From the NCBI RefSeq assembly GCF_932294415.1, contig NC_065542.1, positions 49,206,942 through 49,270,941 on the forward strand: DNA of 64,000 nt, read 5' to 3'. This document shows, in pieces, positions 12,933 through 26,080 of the stretch; the first letter of the stretch is position 1, and the number at the start of each line of letters is the position of its first letter. This stretch comes from Quercus robur. Lineage: Eukaryota; Streptophyta; Magnoliopsida; Fagales; Fagaceae. The notes under the pieces were generated by a model. That model was given only the letters and a program-made list of their open reading frames with translations, did not search any database and was not told the origin of the DNA. The translations under genes were made by a program, and so were the position numbers.

Positions 12933-13029
12933 GTCCCTATTAAAAGAACCACCCAATAATTTTTCTTGAACTGTCACTCTGTCATTGTACATCTAAGTTC
13001 TAGGGTCAAAATTTGTTACCTAAGACTTA

Positions 13030-13306
13030 GGGTCCATTTGGATTGAACTTATTGTTGCTTAAACTGAAAACTGAAAACTGAAAACTGAAAACACTATAGT
13101 AAAATAATTTTTAAATGTGTGAATAGTGTCGTGGGACCCATGAACAGTACATAAACAGTGCGTGAACAATGCATGAACAGTATTTTTTGTTCCCTGCACA
13201 GTGATTTTACTGTTCACGTGCAGGAAAAAAAAAAAAAAAAAAAGCATGAAAACGCAGTTTTGGTTTCAGCAACTTTCAGCCCAAAACGCCTAAAACAAAC
13301 GCTCAC
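13030..13306. mobile_element. MITE, PIF/Harbinger-like, 3-bp TTA duplication
   Basis: A 277-bp element opening GGGTCCATTTGGATTG and closing AAACAAACGCTCAC, with TTA on both sides (13027-13029 and 13307-13309). Inside are the family landmarks 'aataatttttaaatgtgtgaa' (split by view) and TAGTGTCGTGGGACC. A sister copy lies at 63008-63248, also flanked by TTA. A 3-bp TTA target fits the PIF/Harbinger superfamily. Confidence 0.68.
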
Positions 13307-13376
13307 TTAAAGTTGCCTGAGAAGACCGGAGTTTTCGTTAAGTATCTCTCAAGGTACACGTGATTGAGTAGGTCCT

Positions 13377-13640
13377 TGACAAATGGACGATAGCTTGCAT
13401 ATGTCAAATAACTCGTTTAATTTTTTTTTTAAAAGAAGAACAATTGACTTTTTTTATATGGCTATCAAGCTCTCTATACCAACCAGTCAGCCACAAGTCC
13501 TATTACTATACTCTTCATTAGAAAAAATGATGAATCCTTCTACAGGGAATACATCATTGCTTCTTCTCTCCCTTCTTGTTTGCCCAATTTGCACTTCCCT
13601 TGATACCATAACACCAGACCAACAAATTGTTTCTATTTAG
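13377..13640 (+). pseudogene. Duplicated 5' head of the lectin receptor kinase gene
   Basis: This stretch repeats the promoter, leader and signal-peptide coding start of the kinase gene at 14637-14893. Shared blocks include GGCTATCAAGCTCTCTA and codons for NTSLLLLSLL and SLDTITPDQ. The similarity stops soon after the DTITPDQ codons, and an in-frame stop follows. It is a tandem-duplication remnant with no lectin domain. Confidence 0.8.
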
Positions 13641-14636
13641 ATATTTTGTATATGAAGATCTTGAACGTAACAAACTGTGATTGAGTTAAACAATTCCATG
13701 CATTTATCTCCATTCAATTTAAGAAATACTATTGAACAAATTTATTCTTTTATTTTGTGTTGTATTTAGTAGAATTTCACGGACAAAGATAGTGAATTGA
13801 TATAGTATATGTAGTGTCTAATATAGTGTCTAGTAGTGATTTTCAAAATTATATATATAACAACAGTTTAATGAGAAATTTGGCATAACCAATATCATTA
13901 AAATTACAAGGAAAAATCATTTTAGTACCTTTAAATTTCCTGGTCGAACTAATGTTCTATATATTTAGTAACCCAAATTAACATCAATAATACAACAACA
14001 ATTTATCATTTTTGTGCCTAAGCACAGGTTACATACTAGTGAAAGTTATGGACGCAACAGTATCACAAAAATCACAATAAAGTCTATGTACAAGTTGTTA
14101 AAAGTAATGCTATAGTCACAAAATATTTTATAATATTTTTACAAATTATTGATGTGACTAATTTCTTATTGATTTTCACCGGCCCACCCTTAATATCACT
14201 TTTTAATTTATCCTATTTTGACAGCCATGACTTAAGGGATATTTTGCTTGTTACGTAAAACAAGACGGTCAAAACAGGGTATCAAGTATCAACGTATGAA
14301 TTAGGTAAAAAGCTAAATGACAAACAGAGCGGAAAAATAGAAAAATCTTTTGAGTGTTAAACACGATGGAAATTTATCATGCACCAGAACAAGTTCATCC
14401 AAATATGGAAAACCAGGAAAGTGGAAAACTGGGTAGGAAAATGTTAATATCCAGTGAAGTGTCAAACACGGTGCAAAAAAATCCCCTTCCAAACATCCAA
14501 TGTGGAAGTGGAAGTGCCATCAATCACAGTCCAAGCATCCAAGTTGGAATGTGAAATTACTGATAACATTAACCAAGAGTGGACACGTGCCTGCAATTTC
14601 TGGTTTTCAAGGTAAACGTGTGGATCCTTCTCCGTG
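13641..14636. other. Intergenic, no gene seen
   Basis: AT-rich. Around 14100-14220 lies a diverged copy of a dispersed module ('taatgctatagtcacaaaatattt...') also met at 22.1-23.6 kb and 32.64-32.75 kb. Confidence 0.55.
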
Positions 14637-14683
14637 ACAAGTGGACGACAGCTTGCATACATTGAATAACTCATTTAACTTTA

Positions 14684-14691
14684 TTTATAAA
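14684..14691 (+). promoter_or_regulatory. TATA-like box of the kinase gene
   Basis: TTTATAAA about 105 bp before the ATG at 14794, in the region conserved with the duplicated head upstream. This is position and motif only. Confidence 0.35.
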
Positions 14692-16149
14692 AGAAGAAGA
14701 ACTGATTTTTCTTTTATATGGCTATCAAGCTCTCTAAAGTCTATGCTAGCTGGTCCACCATAAGTCCTATTACTGTTCTCTTCATTCGAAAAAATGATGA
14801 ATCCTGCTAAAGGGAATACATCATTGCTTCTTCTCTCCCTTCTTCTTATTTGCCCAATCTGCACTTCCCTTGACACCATAACACCAGACCAACCCCTCAA
14901 GGATGGTCAACTTCTACTCTCAAACCAGAAAACCTTTGCACTTGGGTTTTTCAGCCCCGGTAGTACCAGTCGTCGCTATGATGGAATTTGGTATAACCAA
15001 GTCACCGAACGAACCGTTGTGTGGGTTGCAAATAGAGACGCTCCTCTCAATGATTACTCCGGAGTCCTCTCCATCAACGGTAAGGGAAACCTTGTACTCC
15101 ACACCCAAAACCAAACCACTCCTATTTGGTCCACCAATGTTTCTTTTTCTGTCTCATCCACAAATAATTCTATGGCTAAGCTCTTAGATATAGGAAATCG
15201 TGTTTTGGATCAACAAGACAGCCAACGTGTTACACATACATGGCAAAGTTTTGATTATCCCACCAATACTCTGCTTCCGCTTATGAAACTTGGGCTGGAC
15301 CGGCGGACTGGGTTGAATCGGTTCCTAACATCTTGGAAGTCCAAAGATGACCCGAGAACTGGCAACCATTCATTTCGAATGGTTCCAACTGGGTACCCTC
15401 AGGTGATGTTATACATAGGTCAGACTTTATTATGGCGTATGGGATTTTGGAATGGCGTAACATGGAGCGGTGTACCCAAAATCGCATCACCGTACTTCAG
15501 AGTTAGCTTTGTGAATGATCAAGATGAAAGCACCTTTATTTACAATATTATTCCAAATTTACCCACCAAAGTTATTGTTAAAATGGTGGTGGATGAATCA
15601 GGAATTGTGAAACAATCCTTATGGCAGGAGACTACATGGGTCGACTATTGGTCCGCCCCACAAGGGTCGTGCGATAAGTATTTGAATTGCGGTCCAAATA
15701 GTTATTGTGACCCACACAATAATATGGTCATTTTTGAGTGCAAGTGCTTTCTTGGATTTGAACCCAAGTCATCTCGTGATTGCATGAGGGAAAAGTAAGG
15801 AGTGTCCATGTGCAACGACGGAGAAGGGTTCGTGAATTTGGCACATATGCAGGTGCCGGATACTTCAATAGCACATGTGGACATGAGTTTGAGTATGAAA
15901 GAGTGTGAGCAAAAGTGTTTGAGGAATTGTTCTTGTATGGCTTATGCAAGTGCAAATGTGAGTGAGGGAGGGATTGGTTGCTTGACATGGCATGGGGACT
16001 TGGTGGACACAAGAACATCTCTTGAAGGAGGACAAGATTTATACATACGTGTGGATGCGGTTGTATTAGGTACCCTTAATTAATTTTTTCTTTAAAAATT
16101 TGGTAAAAATTTTTATGAAAATACACAGTGACTTTTCTCCCTACATTTG

Positions 16150-16460
16150 ATGGTTAGGCCACCGGTTCGATGAGCTAGGCAAATGACGTTGGTAGTCTGG
16201 TGGTTAGAGCCACTACTTCGATGATCAGCACCAACATTTTGGTAGCTAGAGCCATCACTCTAGCAACCGATGCTGGCAATCCGATAACTGAAGCTATTTG
16301 CTAGAGGTTTGATATCCCAAGCCACCATTCTGGTGGCTGGAGACATCGCTCTGGTAGCAGTTGTCCTCTGTCTGGTTGTAGAAGACATCGTTCAAGCTAC
16401 AATTACGACAGTCTGGTCACTAGACCTCCTACACCAGCAATTCTGGTGACTCAGCTACTG
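16150..16460 (+). repeat. Diverged minisatellite in intron 1 of the kinase
   Basis: Repeated variants of 'ctggtggctagagccatc' with spacings of about 30 bp, much richer in GC than the surrounding intron. The copies are degenerate. Function unknown. Confidence 0.5.
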
Positions 16461-17964
16461 ATTTTGTTTGTTTGCTTGAAAATATTTATTTGTCATACTA
16501 AATAGCTGAAATTTTTATTTATTTTACTTCAAAACAAATAGAGAATTAGTCAAAGTTCATGTCTATTGTATTATATTAGTTTGAAATTAACTTAGTTCAA
16601 CATCTAATTTGCCCTATGGTACTAACCTTAAAGTTGATTTAGGTCATACTATTGAAAAATGATTTTCTCTATTTAAAATAGATCTATTTCATATTACAAA
16701 TCTAAGTATTACATTCCATATGGGAAAGAAATTATATATGGTTTTTTTTAAATTATCTAAAAATTATCAAATTTTTCACAATGCTGCCTTATTTATTTCA
16801 TATAATTCAAAACTCAAATGATGTGTGGAGAAGTCGAAATTATTTAAGAGTTGTATACCCCTAACAACACAAGATTTCTACAATTATATTCATCACTCGT
16901 AGTAGGTCCTACTATGTAATACTTGTTTTATTTTATTTTTATATAGTTACAATAATAGGAGAGAGAGAGAATTTGAACTGTGATTCTGCTTATATTAATA
17001 AGAAATACTCTCTTGGCTGTTGACATTGTTGTTACAAAAATAGGTTTGCAATTTTTGTTTTTCGTTTCTTCTTTTAACATGTTTTCGGCCTAAAAAAAGA
17101 GAATCACATATGGACATGACATTTTTGTGAGAACATGTTTGTCTTTTTGTTTTGTTCTTTTGATATGTTGGACCTCAGAATGAGAAACACATTTTCTCCT
17201 TTTTAAAAAAAATTATAAAATCACATATTTTCCTTAAATCCATTGTTTCATCCCTACTCAACTGCATCAATAAATATTTATGTTCAATTAACTTCTGAAA
17301 TTTATGATGTCATTTGAATATTTTATTTATTTTTTTTTTACTCAGCTCAATATGCGAAGAAAAATGGTCTTACTCAAAAAAAGAGAATGCTGGCAATTCT
17401 AGGAGTTTCTGTTGCTGTAATGTTCCTTTTTATAGTCCCAATTGTGTATTGTTTTGTAATGAAGAAGAAGAAAGGTAAGGAAGTTTAGAGCAATTTTTTT
17501 AAACCTATTTTTATACTTCTAAGGCTAGTGAACAAATGCTCCCAAGATTACTCCAACACTATGTTTCAAAGTTTATAAAAGAATATACAAAATGTGTAAA
17601 TCATGAAATAAAATTGAATAAAATGGAATGGAACTTGATATATTTTTCAATTGTAGAAGTTGATAAAAGAAAAAATGAAAAAGAACTGGATATATTTTGT
17701 TATTATCCTCATAATCATTTCTTTGGATCCAAAGATGGTATACTGAAGTAGCCAAGGAAATTTTTCAAATGCTATTCTTAAACTTCTTGCCTTTCAGCCT
17801 ACGAATAAATGCATTAGCTCATTCCACTTGCACATTCTTATGTCTACCATACCCAAATGTCAAATTCAAAAGAAAGAACACTCGATCTCGAAGACGACAT
17901 GATCAAAAATCCCTTTTGACTTCTACAAAAAACATACATGAGCACCATTGTACCCCATTTTACA

Positions 17965-18240
17965 AGCCTTTCTTGGAAGGGAAACCTGCCCTTCACTGCC
18001 AGCCAGGATATGAAGGACTTGTTGGGAAAAGTTGTTTTAGACCATACCAGTTTCTACCATTCATTGAGACATACATGTTTTTTATTTAATTCTACTCTGA
18101 ATTGCAATTTGTCCTTCACTGCTAGACAAAGACAAAGCATTAAATGCTTAGAAGCAGCTGCTTTAGACCATACCACTTTCCACCATTCAGTTGTATCCAT
18201 CTTGTTTCTTATTTCACTCCAGGTTGAAATTCATGTGACT
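17965..18240 (+). repeat. Imperfect duplication of about 130 bp in intron 2
   Basis: Two adjacent copies share 'cccttcactgc', 'tttagaccatacca', 'taccattca' and 'tttcttatt'-like blocks, in the order found at about 17980-18100 and 18108-18235. Confidence 0.5.
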
Positions 18241-19515
18241 TTTCCATATTTAGATGAAGTTCGGTACATTAAGTTGTCTTAGCTATTTTAATTGATGAAA
18301 ATAAGCTTGTAGGGTAGTATCTTTTGATTTGATAGGTTTCCAAGGCTACTGCATTTCTTTTAGAATACTGGATACTTTTGCAAACTCAGAAATTGCAGTA
18401 TCATACTCCCCCTTTTGGACAAAGTTGGGGATCAAAACACCTTCAGGGTGTCAATTCTCATGCCACATGGATAATTTTTTCACCCTTTCAACTAAAAGCT
18501 TGATGAATGGCCCAACCAATTCCCTGACATCTTAAGATTTTCTCTTGCCCCAGTAGGCCTGAAGAACTTTCATCACCCATAAGCACTTACCTCTTAGAAA
18601 AGTGCATTTTAACCAAATGGGATTTCCTGTCAATGATAAATAGAAAATTGTAAACTTCAATTTTTCCTCATATTTTCCTCTGTTTCATTCTTTTATTTTA
18701 GTGTGTTTCTCAGTTTTATTAAATTAGGCTTTTGTGTGAGAATTCCTAATTGGACAAATATGGTTACCAGCATTATTAATAACTTGTTTTATTACAGAGA
18801 AGAGGCATAGCACATATTCATATAGTGCTGACTCCACTTTACAATACTTCGAAGACTCTCCAAGTAGAAGGGACCTCGATGGAACTAGAAGAAATTCAAA
18901 TTTGCCCTTATTTGATCTAAGAACCATTATTGCAGCTACAAATAACTTCTCTATTGCTAACAAGCTTGGCCAAGGTGATTTTGGCCCAGTTTATAAGGTA
19001 GTCTCATTGAACGAGTCCCAGAATTTGCATTATCTCATTCCAAGTGTGTTTATGCATCATAAATTCCATCATTGATGTTTATAGGTACTCATTGAGTATG
19101 AATTACAATTCACCAAGTTGAGTTTCTTTCAACAATTGTGCACAATGACAAAATGATATTTGGACTTTAATTGCAGGGTTTGCTACAAAATGGAATGGAA
19201 ATAGCAGTAAAAAGACTATCAAAATGCTCTAGACAAGGAATAGAACAATTCAAAATGGAATCTACACTAATTGCTAAACTCCAACATAGGAACCTTGTGA
19301 GAATTTTAGGTTGTTGCATTCACAAAGAAGAGAAGATGTTGATCTATGAGTACTTGCCAAATAAAAGTTTGGACTTTTTCATTTTTGGTATGTCTTCTTT
19401 TTCACATTAACCTCACCCATCATCATTAGAAAACAATCCTCCCATTACAAACATATCAGTTCCAAATAGCAGGATTTATACATAAGTAAGAAAGCACAAA
19501 TGCAATATAATCTAA

Positions 19516-19776
<261 letters not shown>

Positions 19777-20564
19777 TAGTAAGTATGCTAGAAAACAAAG
19801 ATATACTTTTTTAACCGATTACTTGACTACCATTTTTACATCTAAGGAGAGTACAAACTACATGCCTATGTAAGAAAAAAAAAATACTAAGGATATCTTT
19901 GTAATTTGCTTTCATATTGTGATACTTCAAATTTTACATGTATGTTCGTGCCCAGAGGGCTATCTTTGATCATTTTATGTTGAGGTTCAATATCTTCCTT
20001 TTCATTGTGCTATGACAGTGGTTATATGTCACCTGAGTATGCAATGCAAAGACTTTTTTCAATAAAGTCTGATGTATATAGCTTTGGGGTATTGCTATTG
20101 GAGATCATTACTGGGAAAAGCAATGGTACTTACCATCATGATGGCCCTTCCTCAAATTTGATTGGACATGTAAGTACATGTGAAAACAATGATTGCAAAA
20201 TTAAGCATATATTGTTGAGCCTAATATGATTAATATCTGGTCTCAGGTTTGGGACCTATGGAGAGAAGAAAATTCCATGGAAATTTTCGACCCGTTACTA
20301 GATGAGACATACCCTACTAATGAAATTTCAAGATGCATTCAAATTGGACTTTTGTGTGTGCAAGAACATGCAAGAGACCGGCCAACCATGTCAACTGTTA
20401 TTTTCATGTTGGGTAATGACACTCCTCTTCCTTCTCCAAAACAACCTGCATTTATTTTGAAGGGTACTTACAATAGTACAGATAGATCAACTGGTGCAGC
20501 ATCTAATTCTATAAATGAAATAACACTAAATATTCCATTACAACATAGGATCGAGTTACTCTAA

Positions 20565-22068
20565 GTCTACTCTACATTACTATTTTTCTTTTTCTTTTTT
20601 TGTATGAACAATTGAACATAATGTATGCACTGCAAAATTATTACAAAAAAGAAGATAATATATAATATTACACAAACAGTTATTGTCCAAAACTTGTGAT
20701 GAAATCACTACTATCTCCTTTAGCTTTTTTTTCAAGTGGTTTCTGAAATTAATAAATAAAAGTTAACTGTGTATATATGTTCTGTAGAGATAACTTCATT
20801 GGTTTTCAGAACAAGATGTCCAAAGTTACAAAGATCTTTTCTTTTGGTGTGAAATTTACTAAGTTTAACCGTGAAGATTTAAAAGAGGAACGCTGAATGC
20901 ATAATACTGGAATTTAATTTGGATTTCAGGGTGTTTTACTCAAAATGGAACCATTGTATTTATGAATTGTGCCAAGCCTATTGATATGCTTGGGTATGGC
21001 TAATATTTTTAAGTTAAAGAACACTTCAACCAAGACAATGTTACAAAATAAGTTAGAGCAACAGTTTATAACTTTGATGGCAGATCCTCTTGTACAACAA
21101 GGAGAAGTTTGAAAAAATGGGTGACAAAATGTTGTAATCATTTCCTCATTTTTGCTTACTAGTGTGGGTTGCACGTGCATGGCACGTGCTGACCCTTTAG
21201 TGAGAAAATTAATATAGATTTTTTTTGTTGAATAATAAGTATGAAGTCATGTATTTAAATTTAAAATGGCTATTTGAATATCTATGCACTATGACAATTT
21301 CTTAGAACTTATTTACTAAATGTAATATCTACTCACCAAAAAATGATAATAAATGTTATCATCTTTCTACAATATTTAAATTTTCGCAATGAATGATAAT
21401 ATATGCTATAATTTTTTGAAGATCTTCATTAAATTAAATATTTGCAATCATCTACAATGAAGATTTTGTTATTCATATTTCATTCTTTATTATCTTATTT
21501 TATGAGTACAATGTTTAGCTTACTTATTTTTAATGAATACCCTTTTAAGCAGGAAAATAAATTAAAAAAAGAACAAAATAACAAAAGGCATATGTTATCA
21601 AAGTTGTTATTAGATAAAATTATAAGTGTAGAAGATTTAAACATAATAAATTAGCGTTCTCTAGGTAACAAATAGAACACCATATATCATCATTCTAACT
21701 TTCCAAGTATGACTACCAGTCTACCACATAAAATTCAAAATACACAAAGAAATTTTTTGGGACATTAAAATTTAGTAGGAGTATATTAGACATTGCACAA
21801 TGGAATATTTTAGGAATTATAAGATTTTGTTAGGGTTTAACTAAGAGAGAAACAATAGGGGTATATGCTCATTTACAAAATATAAATGATGAAATTATTC
21901 AACTTTAGTTTAAGGGGGGAATGTAACTGCCTCGAACATAAAGGAGGAAAGTGTTACTTCGTCAATTTGTGTGTGTTATGTGTGTGTAAAACAATATGTG
22001 TGTGTGTTTTTGTTTTTACTTTTTAAAAAAACTTGAAACAATGTGTAAAAAAAATCAACCTAAAAAAA
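20565..22068. other. Downstream of the kinase, no gene seen
   Basis: AT-rich intergenic DNA. Apart from a TG-rich run near 21970-22010, nothing is recognised. Confidence 0.6.
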
Positions 22069-22069
22069 T

Positions 22070-22960
22070 TATGCATTAAACAATGAATTTTAGTTCAACA
22101 ATTTGAATAAACCAAAAAAGAAGTCTAGAAACACAACAAAAGTCACGATATTTTTACAATACCTTTATTTTTAGCTATGGTGGGTCATAGTCTAATATTT
22201 TATTTTTTTTATTTTAGAGTAATGTTATGTCCACAATATTTTTATAATAAATCTTAGGTGGTAAATTGCTACTAGTTTTAAATTGGGTTAACCACTTTTA
22301 ACCTTGCATTTAAAAATAAAATAAAAAGCCAGCTGAAGAAAATTGTGCCTAAAACAATGAGTTTTGGCTTACTAAATTTGACTAAACAAAAAAAGAAGCC
22401 TAGGAACACAACAAAATGTCACACAAAAAAGAAGTTTAGGAATATAACAAAATGTCACAACATTTTCGTAATATTTTTTATTTCCAGTTGTGGTAGGTCC
22501 CAGTTTGATATTTTATTATTTAATTTTTACGTCCACAGCATTTTCACAAAAAATCTTAGGCAAAAATTATTACTGTTTTTAAAATTATGCATTAAAAAAA
22601 AGCAAAGAAACAAAAAAACAATACAAGAAAATTGTGCATGAAACGTATGGTGAATTTTGGCTCATCCAATTTGACTATATATACTAAAAAAGAAGTCTAA
22701 GAATACAAACAAAATATTAAAACATTTTCACAATACTTTTATTTTTAGGATCCGAATAGATATAGTTTTATTTTATTTGAGAGAAATGCTACATCCATAA
22801 TATTTTTAGAATCACCTCAAAAAAATAACATTTTTAGAACAAATTATAAATGATAAGTTGTTATTAGTTTTAAATGGAACCCACTACTGATATCACTTTT
22901 TTATCCTTCAAAAATACCTTACTACATAAAATTTGTTACAAAATTATTGTGAAAACGTTG
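22070..22960 (+). repeat. Three diverged direct repeats of about 270-295 bp
   Basis: Units start near 22081, 22354 and 22650. Each carries 'tgaattttggctca...aatttgac', 'aaaaaagaagtcta' and a block near 'caatacttttatttttag'. Some also carry the dispersed 'acgtccacaatattttcac' module. They are probably overlapping copies of one AT-rich MITE family. Confidence 0.55.
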
Positions 22961-23608
22961 TGGATATAGCATTTCTTTTTTATTTTATTTTATTTTGATT
23001 TATAAGGAACTGAGATCTCGTGATTGTGAAAATATTGTGACGAGAAGAAGATGTTATAACATTTTCATAATATATTTATTTTTAGTTGTGATTAGTCTCA
23101 GTCTCTTATTTTATTATTTTATTTTGACCTTTAAAAAATTGACACCTCAATAATGATGAAAATATTGTAAAAATTTTTTGCGTCAGTGTAATTGTGTATG
23201 CACATATAATATTTAAAAGCACAAGAAAAACCAACGTATTGTGAAAAAAAAAAGGGCCAATGAACAGTGCAAATTGTCAATAATTGTGAAAATATTGTAA
23301 GAATTTGTTAAGTCAGTGCAACTGTACATACACATATAAATATTTAAAAGAATAGACAAAAACAGCACAACCAAAACTGGGCGAACTGTGGTTTGTGGGG
23401 GGAGGAGGGGGGGGGGGGGGGGGGAAAGCCTAATGAACAATGTTGTGAAAGTGTTGCGAAAAAATATTGTGGATGTAGCATTTTTTTTTCATAATACCTT
23501 TAGTTTTAGTCGTGGATGATTCTAGTATGATATTTTATTTTAACTTATAAGGAATTAACATATCAACAATTGCAAAAATATTGTGACAATTTATTGTGTT
23601 AACTAACA

Positions 23609-23646
<38 letters not shown>

Positions 23647-23991
23647 AGTGGACATGATGATATTGTGCCGAAAAAAAAAATAGAGTAAAAATAAAAGAAA
23701 AGAAAAGAAAGCAGCAACAATGGAGAGTTTGAAACCAAAGCACTGTAGATACAGTGCCAATTGAACAAACTAAATTGGGATTGTAGCAACTGTTCAAAAC
23801 TCGAAAAAAATAAAATAAAATAAAAAGATAAAAAAAGATAAAGGGACTCAATAAACCAAATGTGTACTGTAGGGACATTGGTGCTTTTTATATAGTTAAT
23901 AAATAATAGAAATAGATATAGCTAATAGAAATCTATGTACACAACAATAATATTATGGACATCCATTTTTTTACATCTAATTTTAGAGCAT
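22961..23991. other. AT-rich repeat remnants and simple repeats
   Basis: More degenerate copies of the preceding module (near 23040-23170 and 23450-23600), a G run at about 23408-23424 and a TA dinucleotide repeat at about 23613-23643. No gene seen. Confidence 0.55.
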
Positions 23992-24210
23992 TAGCGTCGA
24001 GTGTTTTAAAACTCTCAAAATGCTATTTTAGCACACCAAATGCTGATGACCTCCATCTTGTGTGCTAGCTACATTTTTTAATTGAAAGCTGTAAAAGAAG
24101 TGTGTTGACTGTATTGTTAAGTAGTTTGTTAAAATAATAAAAATAATTATTTTGAGTGCTAAAATGTATATTTTTTAACACATAATAAGCTAATGGGTTT
24201 ACTCTTGCCA
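23992..24210. mobile_element. MITE-like element
   Basis: Opens GAGCATTAGCGTCGAG. The reverse complement of its right side begins GAGTAAACCCATTAGC, so the ends are loosely inverted. Target duplication not resolved. Confidence 0.33.
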
Positions 24211-24363
24211 AATTTTTTCATTTTCATTGAAAAAAAAAATGCACACTGAGCATTACCCCCATTGTTTCAATTGTCAGTTGTCAAAATTGCATAGTTTGGG
24301 GCCTTTGGAAAATCACAAAATTTGAATATTATGTTTTGTGTGCACACATACACCCAGCTTCTA

Positions 24364-25842
24364 AAGCATCCACAGCAGTAGTGGAGCTAATTAATTATTT
24401 GGCACTACAAAAAGTTACTTTATCTATTTTACCTATTCACATGCTGCAGCAGTGGATCTATTTTAGCTTTTAACACAATAAAATAATATAAATATCAATA
24501 AAATAATATAAATATTAATAAAATAATATATCCACTACAATAAACAACAATCACAACCACTCGCAACCGCTACCGCAGCCACTACCGCCACCACCACCGA
24601 CTCCGCTAACTCTTCCACTGCCACTGCAATCGCTACCTCTGCCACTATTGCCGCCGCCACCACCGCTGCCACATGTAGCAAATAATCGTCAAGTATTAAC
24701 AAGTGATTTTTTTAACCCCAAATTATACTTATACATTTTTTTTTTTTTTACTAAAACAATTTCACAATCATCATGATAGCAAATAATCATCTAGTGTAAC
24801 AATAATATTTTTTTTTAACCCCAAATTATATATATACAAATTTATCTTTTGATTAAAAAAAAATTTCAATCATCATGATAGCCTATTATCGTCTAGTATA
24901 ACAACATTATTTTTTTAAAAACCAAATTATATATATACAAATTATTGGTTTATTTTTCTTCTCTCTCTCGTTATTCATTTTAGTCTCTCTCTCTTCCTTC
25001 TCTCTTTTGTTATGCTCTCTCCCCTTCAAACCCAAAACCCATGGTGAAACACCATCACCAAGCCACCACGACCGAACCATTGTCACAGGCCACTGCAACC
25101 TACCACCATCACAAGCTATTGCAACCCACCACCATCACAGGCCAAACCTTCGTCTTCTCTCCGTGGGTTGATTTGTCGTTGGTCTCTCAAGTCCGGCTCT
25201 TTCCTTTAGCTCATGGGTCTCTCAAGTCCACTTAGTCCGGTTATGGTTCATGGGTTATGACTCTCTCAGTGATGGATTTTGGTCGTGGGTTTTGGTGATG
25301 TTTTGGCTGTGGGTTTTACCGATGTTTGCTTTTTTTTTTCTTTTTTTTTCCTTGGTAGTGGTGGGTTTGATGAGTGTGGGTGTGGTTGGGTTTGTGACTA
25401 ATATGGGGGTTGCCGTGGTGGTGGGGGTTGCTGTGGTGGTGGAGGTGGTGGGTTTGATGAGTGTGGGTATGGTTGGATTTGTGACTGATGTGGTGGTGGT
25501 GGTGGTGGTGGTTGCCATGGTCGGAGCTGGGTCTGTGGCGATATGTGTCGGCGGCGTGGGTCAAGGGGGTGGCAGCGTGAGAGGTCTGAAAGTTAAGAGA
25601 GAGAGTTGAGAGATTGTGAGAGTTCTGAGAAGAAAAGAAAAAGAAAAAATAATATTTTAATCTGGCTGGAGGAATATTTTTTTTTTTAGCTCTCAGCTAC
25701 AATGCACATCCATAGATAGATGTGCACTATAGCAATGAAGGTAAAAAAAAAACCTTTAGTTCTACTGCTGTATGGTTGATTTTTGTGTTTTGGTGGAGCT
25801 AAAATAGCTATATAGCTATTTAGCTCCATTGCTACAAGTGCT
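24364..25842. mobile_element. Non-autonomous TIR element, about 1.5 kb
   Basis: The left end reads AAGCATCCACAGCAG...GGAGCTAA. The reverse complement of the right end reads GAGCACTTGTAGCAATGGAGCTAA, giving inverted ends of about 25 bp with small gaps. The interior has a CCG/CCA-rich stretch (24545-24670), a TCTCTC-rich stretch (24958-25020) and a GGTGGT-rich stretch (25355-25520). These produce low-complexity open frames on both strands that I do not count as genes. No transposase seen. Confidence 0.5.
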
Positions 25843-26038
25843 CCAACAATACATAGAACCCACAAACTTGGGAGATCAACTTTCTTCTCATTCTCATCCA
25901 GTTGTAGAATCTGAACTTTCCCATATTAATAACTTGATGCTTATTGTGGGAGGACTTTCGTCTCGGCCCCCAATCAGGCATTGTTCCCTTTGGGATGGGC
26001 AAGGATCAACCAACGTCCCACCCGCACGAATTTGCTCA

Positions 26039-26080
26039 GTCCCACATCGGGGAGAGACGCCTCTCATTCATACCTTATAA
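26039..26080 (+). promoter_or_regulatory. snRNA-type USE plus TATA pair
   Basis: GTCCCACATCG at 26039-26049 is an exact match to the plant upstream sequence element (RTCCCACATCG) of U-snRNA genes. TTATAA follows at 26075-26080, with 25 bp between, close to the spacing of Pol III-type plant snRNA promoters. The downstream DNA does not resemble U1-U6 or U3. It may be a decayed snRNA promoter or part of a repeat that carries one. Confidence 0.4.

Noticed and set aside
25250-25609. Open frames rich in Val/Gly (plus) or Thr/His (minus)
   Set aside because: Simple-sequence GGTGGT tracts inside a non-autonomous TIR element.
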